Translations under genes and position numbers: made by a program
Assembly (NCBI GenBank): GCA_028641055.1
Contig: CM054061.1
Location: 58,574,825-58,638,824 of the forward strand
DNA length: 64,000 bases
From: Alopecurus myosuroides
Taxonomy: Eukaryota; Streptophyta; Magnoliopsida; Poales; Poaceae
Direction: 5' to 3'
The notes under the pieces: generated by a model
What the model was told of the DNA's origin: nothing
The model's database searches: none
What the model saw: only the letters and a program-made list of their open reading frames with translations
Shown: piece by piece, positions 12,309 to 23,122 of the stretch
How positions within the stretch are numbered: the first letter of the stretch is position 1
How the letters are laid out: every line of letters begins with the position of its first letter

Positions 12309-13760
12309 CATACCAAAGAGCAAAAGATTTGGCATACTCCAGAGTTGCTAGCCCCTAAAAAACTCGTAAACATTCTAAAAAATATGAACCAAGGTGGTCA
12401 TGAATGATCATAACTGCGCCCATCAGTCTATTAGCCTCAAAGATGGTAGCGTCTGAATCCGCAAGCCCGTGCCTGGCGGCAGTGGCATCCACGGCGTCCG
12501 AACGCAAGTAACAAAAGTGGCCAAGAAAATTTAGTGACCAAACTTGCAAATTTTTATTGACCATCCCATTGATTTGGGAATATTTTTTTGGAAAATGGTT
12601 CTATTAGGCTGACCTGCACGAGCCAAATATAAGTCTTGCGTGTCGCGGGCATGACAACAGCAAACGTTGAGGCTTTATATCACATATACAACCAATAAGA
12701 AGCGAATACATTATCTGGACCAATTTTTCACGTCAACAAAATTAGCAGCCATGAATAGCGCAACACCACCTGATTGCTAAGTTTTTTTAATCCAGTTTTT
12801 TATGTTGCATACGGATTTCAATTTTTTAACGAAATCATAAAACTTTTGTTGTAAAAACATAAGTTCTGCAAATTTTCTAGGCATTTACTATAATTTGTGG
12901 CTTTCCCTCGACTTTTTGATGTTGTAAACGTGCTTTCAAATTGTTGCAAACGCATATTACTTTTGTTGAGAAAGCACACGTCATATGTTGCAAGTTTTTC
13001 TGGACGTTGGTATTAGTTTTTGTATGTTCCTCGGGTTTTTTGATTATCTTTACCTGAATGTTTTAAACACCTGAATTTTTTGTTGTAAGGGATTACAATT
13101 TTTTATGAAATAGTTGGGGACTACTATCGCAAATTAATCTAAAAAAATGGCTTAACCACTTTTTAAATTTCTACAAAACATGATTTTTTTTATTGTAATT
13201 GTTTGTGATTTTTATTGAAATTTCTTGGCAATTTTTGTTGCAAAGCAATCTAAAGCAAAAATATTGTTGTTTAACCACTTTTTTAGAATTACGTATTTTT
13301 CAAATGTTGCAACGATTTGCTACACTACTATATTTTTATACACCGAATGAGAATTTTTGTTGCAATACTTAAGAGTTTGTTGCAATATCAAGATAATTCA
13401 CCACGGTGAAATTTTTGTTGTAAATACCAAGAAGGTCGAGGGGGGCAACACGGTATACCCCTTCATTTAAGTAGGTCTGCTATGTAATGTAGATTGATTT
13501 TCAAAAACGCGAAGGACTAAAATGGAAAAATGTGTTATGATAATATGTGACCATAGAATGAATATCTGACGGTAGGAGAGGGGACCTAGACTGCCCTTTT
13601 TTAGGCAGATCTACACCTAGCACTACCCATATTTTTGCTTTAAAGTTGTCCCTCTTCCAATAGCCTTCCAAATACCTCAGCACCAAAGATTAGTTAGTTG
13701 ATAGATGCATTCTATTACACTTTGCACTCCACAAGTTAGTAGATATAGGGGGCTCTCACA
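12309..13760. other. AT-rich intergenic DNA, no gene seen
   Basis: This stretch has many TTTTGTTGCAA-like runs, especially 12780-13430, which look like a decayed transposon or simple-sequence drift. I see no ORF with recognisable motifs and no paired element ends. Confidence 0.5.
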
Positions 13761-14040
13761 CACTACAAAAAAAACTTCTTATAGAAGCAACCCTACCAAG
13801 GGAGGGACACCATATATGCACGCGGGTGGTACTCGGGAACCACATATTTGAGAACACCATTGTCATGCCCGATTCCCACGATAGTGCTAAATTATTGAAA
13901 GTGGGAAGTGAATGATTCACACATGTCGATGGTATTATTAACCTGGACCTTCCGTAAAAAAAAATAACTAGTACTAGCGTGGGCGTATTGGCCATGCACG
14001 TACTACTCATTATACCAACCCTCCGTGCGGTCGCGCCAGC
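13761..14040 (+). mobile_element. Possible CACTA transposon end (truncated)
   Basis: CACTACAAAAAAAAC at 13761 matches the 5' terminus of CACTA (En/Spm) elements, and the following CCCTACCAAGGGAGGG is an inverted pair like their subterminal repeats. I found no opposite end, so the element is truncated or the match is chance. Confidence 0.4.
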
Positions 14041-14459
14041 GAGTAGTTTGACACCTCCACTAGTTGATTTTAGTTGATGTGTATGTGTTTAGATGTGTAG
14101 ATTTGTCTATGTGTTGATTTTTAGATGTGTGTGCAAGTTGCATGATTTAGATGAGCAACTATATATGTATGAAACAATGAACAACAATTGTTTTATTTAG
14201 ATGACTTTAATTTTAAATTGTTAGATGTAGATTTTAGTTGATGTGTATGTTTTTAGATCTGTAGATGACCTCTCCACTTGACGGATGTTTTCTCCTATTG
14301 TTTTCTGTCTTGATAAATAAATCCCGAAAACTGCAAAACATCAAAATAGGAAAAAAATAATCTAAGTAAGTCGTTATAATATGAAATATATCAGTGAATC
14401 AAAAAATAATTATGATATAGTGATGCAAAATGGACGTATCATCGGCGACTGTATAGACG
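14041..14459. other. Low-complexity intergenic stretch, no gene seen
   Basis: Repeated variants of TTTTAGTTGATGTGTATGT and TAGATGTGTAGAT occur between 14060 and 14270, an imperfect short repeat. Nothing else is recognisable. Confidence 0.5.
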
Positions 14460-14875
14460 TTTTGTGGAATATAATGCCCTCTCCCCGGGTTTTAAGCCAA
14501 GGGGGAATAAATAGGCGAAGACATGCCTCGGGGAAAGGCCAGGTGAGCCCAGGTGGTCAGGAGACACGGTCCCACTTAGACCCGCGCCCAAGGTTTAGAC
14601 CTCCCCCGGGTGTTCCTCTCCATTTCTCCATTGGATTCTGTCGTGTAGGTGAAAAACTGACCCCGTGAATTTTCATGTCTTTCCGCAAACTTTTGTAGAA
14701 CAATTTTTCTGAAACTCAAAAATTAGCAAAAAAAAAATTGACACTAGGCATCTTGTTAATTGGTTAGTTTGGGTAAATCCCCTAAAATGATATAAAAAGG
14801 TAGTAGAAATATATGGTGGTGGCATGAAATAAGCATGGAACAATAAAAAATTATAAATACATGGGACACATATCA
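14460..14875 (-). repeat. Relic of a TGATACGT-type gypsy LTR
   Basis: On the minus strand, 14875 begins TGATATGTGTCCCATGTATT, a diverged version of the gypsy LTR start. It is followed by an ACCAATTAACAAGATGCC block and, further on, GCCTATTTATTCCCCC, as in the LTR at 10669-12308. Only about 415 bp remain and no partner LTR is present. Confidence 0.65.
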
Positions 14876-15638
14876 ATTACCCATTGTATTGGATGTTTTG
14901 GAGACACAAGAAACTCTTTGTATCTTCATTGCAGGGTAGCTTTAAAGGGTTACGTTCAATCTACACATCGGTTCGATAAATCTTGGATCATCCACTTAAG
15001 AAAATTTGATGTTGTCCTACAAAGCTCTGCGTTTGGAGGCCCAAGAAAATCTACAAGAACATAAGTGTATAGTAGACATCACATTTGCAAGTAAAATTAG
15101 AAAGTTAGAATGTTCTAGTTTATGTTGTTTGTTGAGATAATCCAAACTTTCTTACCAAGTGCATACATTAGATTTTATTATCTGTTGGTATAAGCTAAGA
15201 TTTGTTGGCTATTTGTAGGATAAGCATCGTTAGCCAATGGATACGTACACACAGGAGATAGATATTGTGCAATTAACAAATCCACCTGAGAATGTAGATA
15301 AGGAAGTCAATGATTATGAAGTAACAAATGACTAGCACACAAAATAACATTTCACCAACAATATTACCGATACATCACAAGTTTACCAGCAACATCTTGT
15401 GATGCACAAGAAATTCACCATATGGGTAGATACCACCTCAACAAATATTACGTAACAGACACCAACGGTCATTAAGTCCTATTATTTAATTGGAGGGTAT
15501 ACTAATAAGTATCTCAAAGAAAACACATCACCAACACCTCGCAACAAAAGCACCACAACAGATCTTGCGCATGGAGGATCCAGCCATGTAGTGCTTGTGT
15601 AGGATCCAGCCATGGAGGATCCAGCCATGTAGTGCTTC
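14876..15638. other. Intergenic DNA with a short tandem duplication
   Basis: No gene is seen. Around 15575-15638 the unit GGATCCAGCCATGTAGTGCTT occurs twice with a third partial copy between them, a small tandem duplication. The rest is AT-rich unique-looking sequence. Confidence 0.5.
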
Positions 15639-16058
15639 AAAATGTCATCCGATATATCGATTTATCGTTATCGGGTGGTGACCGATAAGATGAATGAATA
15701 TCGGTGGAGTTTATCATTTTGGCCATTTTATCGGTTTTACAAGTCATTTACCGGTCGATATGCCGATAAATTGGCCGATACATCGATTTTCCATCACAAG
15801 AACATGTGATTAATGACATCCATCATAGAATTTTTAGTATTATTGAATACAATATATATATATATATATATCATAATTTAGAGATGTTAGTGCTGATATG
15901 ATATATAATTTAGATGTTTTAGTGCTACAATTTAGGATTTACATAAAAAATGGCAGATAAATAGTCAACCGATAAAATCGATTTATCGGCCGATAAGCCA
16001 ATATATCTCTTATCAGGGGCCGACCGATAAGTTAACGATAAGCGATATCCTGAACATT
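15639..16058. repeat. Foldback repeat rich in CGATAA/TTATCG
   Basis: The two ends are inverted relative to each other. The left arm (about 15645-15705) has ATATCGATTTATCGTTATCGG; the reverse complement of the right arm (16050 down to about 15965) has ATATCGCTTATCGTTAACTT and TTATCGGCCGATAAATCG. CGATAA or TTATCG occurs more than ten times in the arms. A TA microsatellite lies at about 15851-15872. It looks like a MITE-type foldback element with an unplaced superfamily; I could not define a target duplication. Confidence 0.5.
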
Positions 16059-17833
16059 GCATGTGCATTTCATCAAACATGAGCATATACATTTGCATTT
16101 CATTGCATTAAACATGCAAACAAAACCCTAAAATGTGGTTTTTCATTTTATAAGAAACATATAAGAGCATTATGGGCACATAAAAAATTGTATACTATAT
16201 TTTTCCGGTAGTTGGAAACAATGATATAAGGTTCAAAATTTTACTTGGAATTTTAGGGCTTCTTTTCTAAAATGGTTTGAGCCAAATTTTAATCAATTTG
16301 GAGTTCAAGAAATAAAATCAAAAAGAGGAGGAAAAAAAGTAGGCGGACCGAATTATCTAGCAGACGGTTTTGGTCGGCTAGGCAAGCGTGAGCCTTAGAG
16401 GAGACCGGGGTAGTTCGAGGTATATCTAGTGAAAAAAATCGTCAAAATTTCGCCTTAATTTCGCGAAGTTGTCGATTCTCGGAATGGGGCGAGAAAACTA
16501 AATATTGACCGAAAATTTTGGCTAAGTTTAAAAAAATCAAATACACAATTATTATAACGGGCTAAAAATTGTTGTACATCTGAAGTGTAGGTTTAGTCTG
16601 CTCGTGAAGCGTCTAGTCAATGTTCTGAATGGTTGTGAGTAAGAATCTTGGCATAATCATTTATTTTTGTTAAATAACTTTAAGGGGTAGAATTTGAATC
16701 TGAGAGAAATATCTGAAAATTTTCTCTTTGAAATTTGCGAATCTCTGTCACTAGCGAAAGAAAAAATTTAAACAAAATGTTGATCCTGGGTATATCTGGC
16801 TTTTCTAACAATGAGCAACGGCCAAAACTAGTTTTATTAGCGGTTCAATTCATTTAGCGACATATCGTGGTTGGGTGAAGAGCAAAACAATAAAAAATGG
16901 ATGAATGAACAAGAAACCTTGCTGGTTTTATTATTAAAGTATAGAAGTATATATTTATATGACATGATTTACTGGAACGAATGGAATAATATCTACTTAC
17001 ACGGAAATGAATAATGGCTCCCGAGTTTCTATGCTTTTGGCCAAATAAAATAGTAAAACGTTTTTTAATATGAAAAATAATGGTGACGAACATATACAAA
17101 TCTTCTATTCCTAAATAGTTGCCACCCACTAGAAAAATTCTCTAAGCATGCAGCCCTCCATGTCATCACCTATGCCACCTCATGAGAAAACTTCCAATCG
17201 CCCAAAAAATCAAGTACTGTAGTGCACATCTTCAATTCTTCCTTTGTCTGACTCATCGTTTCCCCTCCCACGATGGCACAACCCCGTTACCTTCCACTCA
17301 CCTCCCCCATCCCATATGTGATCCTGATTTCCTATTCTTCTGATTTATCTTCGTTGCCTTCCCCTCCCCAATCTGGACAAGGAGCAAAGCTCTGCATCAA
17401 GAATATCTTCTGTTCTCCCCGGATTGCCTTATGAGCTTAAGTACGATATGCTCGGTCTATGGGGCCGTAAGAAAACCAGCGTCGCAGAAGCCCAGTAATA
17501 GCCGAGCCTTTATGCCCGTGAGCTGAACGAACTACAGGTTCTAGTCCCACTTGCCGATTCCTAGCTTCTGCACCCCCGCCGCCTCGATCTTGCCCGACTC
17601 CAAATTGTGAGCGGACATCATCAAAATGGTGGACAAGAAAGGTAAGCAGCACAACCATTGTTGTAGTAACAGTGACCAAGAGTGGATGTGGATGCAGCTA
17701 TGAATCGGCGACAGCACCCGAGCGACTCTGCCAGGCAGGCCTTCCGTTGAGGTACGCGTGTTTTCGGCGTCGAGGTGCATGCGCTTTTCCTTTGTGGTGC
17801 GCACCATGGCCTCCAGCATGTCGTGGAGCAAGC
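16059..17833. other. Intergenic DNA, no gene seen
   Basis: This is AT-rich up to about 17150 and mixed after that. No ORF shows a recognisable domain, and I found no element ends before the TAA at 17834 that flanks the PIF/Harbinger insertion. Confidence 0.5.
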
Positions 17834-17836
17834 TAA

Positions 17837-19910
17837 GAGCATCTCCACTCGTGCCCTCAGTAGCCATCTGGATTGGCGCCCGGATCGGCCCTTTAGTGGC
17901 TCGTTCGGACGGCGCAGCGCCCACCCCCCCCCCCCCCCCTTCCCCACTCGGCGCCGCCAAGCAAAACCCCTAAAGCATTTTTTTTGCCTACTTTTTATTA
18001 TTTTGGCATTCCAAAAATATTTATGTTCTAGATTTAAATTATTACATATATATAGTTTCGAATGGCTAAAAATAAAAATAAAATATTCATACAAATAAAA
18101 ATAAATTCGAAGTGCACTATGACGTCAATCCTTTGCGAGCCCACAAATGCTCCACTAGATCATCTTGGAGTTGATCATGAGTGGCCCCGTCTCGGATCTC
18201 CATATGCTAGGATGTACTCGGTCCAATCCGCTGGCACATTGTAATCCACATTGGCGAGAGGACCATGAAACTCATATGGAAGATATCATGCACTGGATTT
18301 GCACGCTCATCCTCAATGATCATGTTGTGCAAGATCACACAGGCATTAATGATCTCTTCCATCTGCTCGGCCGACCAAGTGAGAGCAGGATACCGCACAA
18401 TGGCAAACCTCTGCTGGAGCACTCCAAATGCTCGCTCGCCATCCTTCCTTGTGCTCTCTTGTACCGAGGCAAACCAGGATTTCTTGTTGCATAGAGGATT
18501 GAAAAATATCTTCACAAATGTTGATCATCTTGGATAGATACCATCCGCTAGGTAGTACCCCTTATTGTACTCGTGGCGATTGACAGTATAGTTCACTGGC
18601 GGAGCATGACATTCAACAAGTTTCGCAAACACAGGGAAACGCTGCAACACATTGATGTCATTATGAGATCCTGCCATGTCAAAGAACGCATGCCAAATCC
18701 AAGTCTCCTGGTCTGCCACTGCCTCAAGGACCACGCTGCAAACTCCGTGATGACCCCCTTTGTACAATCCTTGTCATCCAAATAGACAATTCTTCCATCT
18801 CCAGTGCATGCAATCAATGCTTCCAAGCATACCAGGAAAACCTTTTGCTTCCGAGCAGTTTCCTCCTCATTTGGTCCTCTCGGGTAGTTTGGGTCAAACA
18901 CTTCCACTATCGCACTGCAAAACATATACATGGTTTTGATAGCCGACGACTTATACATGCGGAGATAGTCGTCCTGGCCATCTGCCGGGGCTCCATATGC
19001 AAGCATTATCATAGCAGCAGTGCACTTCTGAATTGAGGAGAAAACCTACCATCCCCATGGCGTCTTTCTTCATCTTGAACCAGGGGTCGTGCTCCCTCAC
19101 ATTCTGCACCAATGTGTTGAACAACCTTCGGCTCATCCGAAATCTCCGTCGAAAATCCTTTGCTTCGAATCTTGGCTCTTCGGCAAAATAGTCGGCGAAA
19201 AGCATGCAGTGGCCCTCCATTCTCATCCTCGGTTTCGTCTTTCTCCTCCCAAACTTGGATCCTCCTCGATTTGGTTCGCTATTGGCTTCATCCTCGACGA
19301 GGAGTTATGCCAAACAAGCAAGAACAAGCAAGTTCTCATCTTCCTCGTCGTCGATATCGGCTTCTTCCTCTAAGAGAAAGTTTACCATCATCTCATCGTC
19401 GATGTCCATCTGTAGAAATGAAAATGGCTTCAAAATATGACAAAAGTAACGGCCGGCGCCCAACCGGGCAAATTGCCGAACACCTTGGGGGCGAGGTGGT
19501 TACCTCTGGTCGCCGGAGGTGGCGCCGGTAGGGCGGAGGCGACGGCGGGAGCAGGGCCGGGAGCGGCACCGGAAGGGGCCGATTGGGGAGCGGCACCGGT
19601 GGGCGATAGAGCGGCGGCGCTACAAGGCGGAGGGAGACGGCAGAGGGCGACGAGGCGCAAGCGGACGTGGCGGCGTGAGCCAGTTTGTGGGCGATTTATG
19701 TCGCTGGCAGGACGTACCCGCGGCGCGGAAGGACTCGTCCGGCGCCCCCACGGGAGCCCTGGAAGGCGGCGTTGGGCTAGGTTTGCCGGACGGGAACAAG
19801 GGGGCGTCTGGACGGGAAGGCCCAATGGAGCGCGCGACTGTGCGCCCTCGGGGGGCGTCCAGACGGGACGACGCTTGGGGCGGCCTTTGGGGGCGCGAGT
19901 GGAGATTCTC
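17837..19910 (-). mobile_element. PIF/Harbinger transposon with both ends
   Basis: The left end is GAGCATCTCCACTCGTGCCC at 17837. The reverse complement of the right end at 19910 is GAGAATCTCCACTCGCGCCC, matching at 18 of 20 bases. A TAA lies directly outside each end (17834-17836 and 19911-19913), the PIF/Harbinger target duplication. The 2074-bp element carries a minus-strand transposase relic (18207-19226). A poly-C run is present at about 17924-17939, and a GC-rich 5' region with GTCCGGACGCC-like strings lies at about 19440-19900. The second copy at 60850-63012 shares that GC-rich part. Confidence 0.88.
18207..19226 (-). pseudogene. PIF/Harbinger transposase (HARBI1-like nuclease), frameshifted
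   Basis: The transposase runs on the minus strand through at least four frame segments, so it cannot make an intact protein. In order it shows: RFEAKDFRRRFRMSRRLF and HDPWFKMKKDAMG near the N-terminus; MLAYGAPADGQDDYLRM; then [16 protein letters not shown] with the first catalytic Asp; [11 protein letters not shown] with the second; and [18 protein letters not shown] with the catalytic Glu, ending in [14 protein letters not shown]. These are the conserved DDE blocks of this family. The reading frame moves near 19000, 18790 and 18525. The element is probably immobile unless helped in trans. Confidence 0.85.
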
Positions 19911-19913
19911 TAA

Positions 19914-20771
19914 GAACCATGGACTCCCGACCTATCTATCTCCATGTATTCCGATTCTAGATACTAGCTTTGAATTTTATTTTGATGTGTGGTACACCCT
20001 AAGTTTCTTTACAAGGTTTAATTATTTTTTTCATGACACTTATTCCGATCAGTTTTCTTTTTCTTGCAGGATTGCATCACCTGTTTGTATGTATTTTTAT
20101 CACCACACAGGTTGAAACATATCCTCCTCTATTTGAATCGCACGTACGCACATGCATGGTTTGGCTCTCAACCTGGAGTAGAAATACGAGTTTGCGAGCT
20201 GAACCCTGTCCTCCTCTCCACGGATGTATTTCGTACTTTGGATATACTTTAATCTGGTGTTTTCATACTATGCACGTCCATCATTTTTCTGCAGGCTGCA
20301 CTTCTTCTACGAAGCATCAATGTGCTATTGGTCGTTTGTGAATATTGTTTCGAAAGCAGACTCAAAAAACCTCACGGGAACTCTTTCTGCCCATTGTCTA
20401 TTATAATTGGAACAACGTAAGTGATATTATTTACTGCAAGAATCTTTGGACATTTCTCTTCAATATTATGGTATCTGCAATTTCTCTAATGTTATTCCTA
20501 ATGGCAGTTTGAATCTATTGGTCATGTATGTACATCATTACCAATTTACAATCGTTGATTGCTATGCTGCAAACATTGCCAACAGATGATATGTTCCCCT
20601 GTCATTTGTATGTTGGACATGATTTTTCAGACATGTTGACACAATTAATTTACTATTTCATATTTCTTTTGCCCCCCATGGTTTCTCTTTGGTGTTTCTG
20701 AAGATTCTTTTAGTTTAGAGCTGAACACAACAATTGGTTTTATCGGGTGAAAGATAAACATTACGATCTTT
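19914..20771. other. Intergenic DNA, no gene seen
   Basis: This lies between the PIF/Harbinger right target duplication and the left target duplication of the non-LTR insertion. It is AT-rich, with no recognisable coding or repeat feature. Confidence 0.5.
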
Positions 20772-20780
20772 GTATTAAAC

Positions 20781-22532
20781 TTTTTTTTGATGGGGGGGGG
20801 GGGGGGGGGGGAGAGAGAATCCCCACCTGAATATATTGCCTCAAAAAGAGCTTACAAGACCAGGCTCATGTCCACCTTTGCGGGTTGACATCGGTCAGGA
20901 TACATAGGACTGATACAATAGAAAAGGGAAAGACAACCATGAAAGGCACAACCTAGCTTAGCATACACAATGACCATCTTCATGAGAGGCACAAGTAGAT
21001 GAGGGGTGCAGCCGAGGGATCACAATACCAAGATTCTTCAAACAGCCTAACGCACCGCACCGGCGTGCGTACCGAACCCTGCGGCACAACAGAGGAGCAT
21101 CCATCAACGAGTGTTAAAGCTTAACACGAACATTGATAGGGAGCCCCGCCACAGGAAGTCGGGACGATTAACCAGCTGGGGAGGCTGCATTGCGTCTTCA
21201 TTGAGCAAAGATGAGCCGAGACACACCAAGATCCCGAAGCTCTCCACAAACACAACGGCAACCACGGGAGGGTCTTGAGCGAACGCAGAAACAGGATAGA
21301 GACCTCTCGAACTCGAGCTTTCACACGAGACCAAGGACGGGAAACAAGAACCACATGGCAGCACGGCCTTACCGCCGGATGGATCCCCAAGAGAACAACC
21401 ACTAATGCACGTGCCAGGGGAGCAACGCAAGTTCCTCCGTGACGCCTTCAAGAAGGAAAAACGACGCCGAAAACGCCGTTCGTCACCGAGATTTCGCTCA
21501 GAACTGCTGCGCTGGCCAGAGGTGCGTCTCACAACCACGCCTTCAACAGGGCAAGCGACACGAAGCAGTGCCGCCGTGGCCTGCTTAGACCAAGGGTTTG
21601 AGCATGGATTTCTCCAAAGACATACCTCGAGGCACCCTATAATGCTGGAGCAAGATTTCCTCACCATCTGGGACGACAGAGCAGCCTGCCAACCATCCCC
21701 GGGCGGGAAGGCCGCCGACGAGTCGACGAATCTTCTTGCAACAGAGGAGAGCGGCAGGGTCGTGGTGGAGCACGGCCGCCCGCCGGCGGCCCGGTGGCGA
21801 TGGAGGCCAGGCCGCGTCAAGGTGGACTCAGTAGTAGGGAAGGGATCTCGAAGCGGAGCACAACCTCGTTTTGCCGGCGCGCAAAGACAGGCCATGGTGC
21901 AAGCGCCCACGGAATCAGGGGCAGCATGGCGGCGGAGAGTTGCCACCGTCTGCCGTGGGACGGCCTCCTCCGTTGGCGGCGAGGGTTGGGGCGACGCCTG
22001 GGTGGGGTTCTGTGGTGACCGCCGCCCCTGCTTCCGCAAGTTGAGGGGAGCTACACTCCCATGGTCGCCATCGTGAACCGCCGTCAGAAGCCTGCAGCGC
22101 CATGGGCGCGGGACAGCAGAGCCCCGCCATCACCAAGTCGGCAAGCGCCCCACGCGAAGCGCCGGCATCACCATCCCGAGCAGGAGCGGGCGCTGTCGCC
22201 GCGCAAAAGACGGCGACCGAGGTGTCCCGCCGCTGCCGCGTCGACCGGCCTTTGCCCGACGACGCCTCCGGCGGCGGCGAGAGGAAGGGGGAGGCGCAGG
22301 TGCCCTAGCTCGAGACCGCCGGGGCGCCCCGGTGCGGCCAGGCGTGGACGCACGGGAGCGGGAGAGGAAGAGGGGCCCCGGCCCGAGCCCCCTCCGGGGC
22401 AGGGAGAGGCGGCCGGCGGCAGAGGCGTACGCCGGTAGGAGGGAGGAGGGTGGAGGGCGAGCTACCCGGCGGCTGGGAGCCTGGCGGCGGCGGCGCGGGG
22501 GCGGAACCCTAGCGCGTCCTCCTTCTGCGACC
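20781..22532 (-). mobile_element. Non-LTR (LINE-derived, non-autonomous) insertion with 9-bp target duplication
   Basis: On the minus strand the insert ends in eight A's (T's at 20781-20788), preceded by a long C run (G's at 20792-20813) and by AATATATTCAGGTGGGG, a 3'-end string seen in grass LINE-like elements. GTATTAAAC lies directly outside both ends (20772-20780 and 22533-22541). A terminal A run plus a perfect 9-bp duplication shows retrotransposition. The 5' half (about 21700-22530) is strongly GC-rich. An open frame of 311 codons (22039-21104) has a Pro/Arg/Ser-rich composition and no known domain, and I do not believe it is a protein. No reverse transcriptase is present, so it would need one in trans. 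A processed pseudogene is the alternative. Confidence 0.75.
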
Positions 22533-22541
22533 GTATTAAAC

Positions 22542-23122
22542 ATTTTAGGATACTACGAAGAGAAGAACTCACAAGGTATTTGTACAAATTAAGTTATTAT
22601 TACTTTTGGTTCCAAATCTCTCCAATACTATTTACCTACACTAAACCAGCTGATTAGTCCAATATCGTCATACATTATTCCGAACATATCCATTGTATCC
22701 AAGGAGTTCCGCAGCAACGTGCGGGGTTTTCATCTAGTATTCTATATACATGCCATGTTTCATGGTGAAATAACATTTGTAATGCTCCATGAAAAAAAAA
22801 TTAGGGATTTAATTAGAGTCTTTTTTTTTTTGCACAGAGCAATACACATGTCCTTTCATCGTGAAACTTGGCACATGTTTTAGGACCCTTGCATACATTC
22901 GTCATAATTTTTTCCAGAATACGTTGGATGTTTTTTTCGAATTTAACAACACTCCCTTGCTTACACGAGCGTGTTGCCGTGTGTGTGTTGTTATTACCTA
23001 CTAGAGCACATCAAAAAGATCATAAATGTTATGTGCATTATGCAAGAACATTTACAAATCTATATTCAAAATGCTACTAGTAGACTATACAAACGGTGGC
23101 GACATCATTCCACGGCCATCCA
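22542..23122. other. 3' flank of the polygalacturonase gene
   Basis: No coding sequence is seen. This AT-rich flank probably holds the 3' UTR of the polygalacturonase, which stops at 23123, and a Helitron-like end at 22709-22737. Confidence 0.5.
22709..22737 (+). mobile_element. Helitron-like 3' end
   Basis: A 5-bp perfect hairpin (CCGCA, loop of 6, TGCGG) is followed ten bases later by CTAG and then T. This is the usual 3' terminus of grass Helitrons, which end in a short GC hairpin and CTRR before a T. The 5' TC end was not located. Confidence 0.5.

Noticed and set aside
17924..17939. Homopolymer runs (C at 17924, G at 20792, G at 26439, C at 34606)
   Set aside because: These are likely simple expansions within transposons and prone to sequencing error; they give no function on their own.
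21104..22039. A 311-codon minus-strand frame in the non-LTR insert
   Set aside because: It is low-complexity, Pro/Arg/Ser-rich, with no known motif, and sits in a GC-rich retroposed sequence with open frames on both strands.
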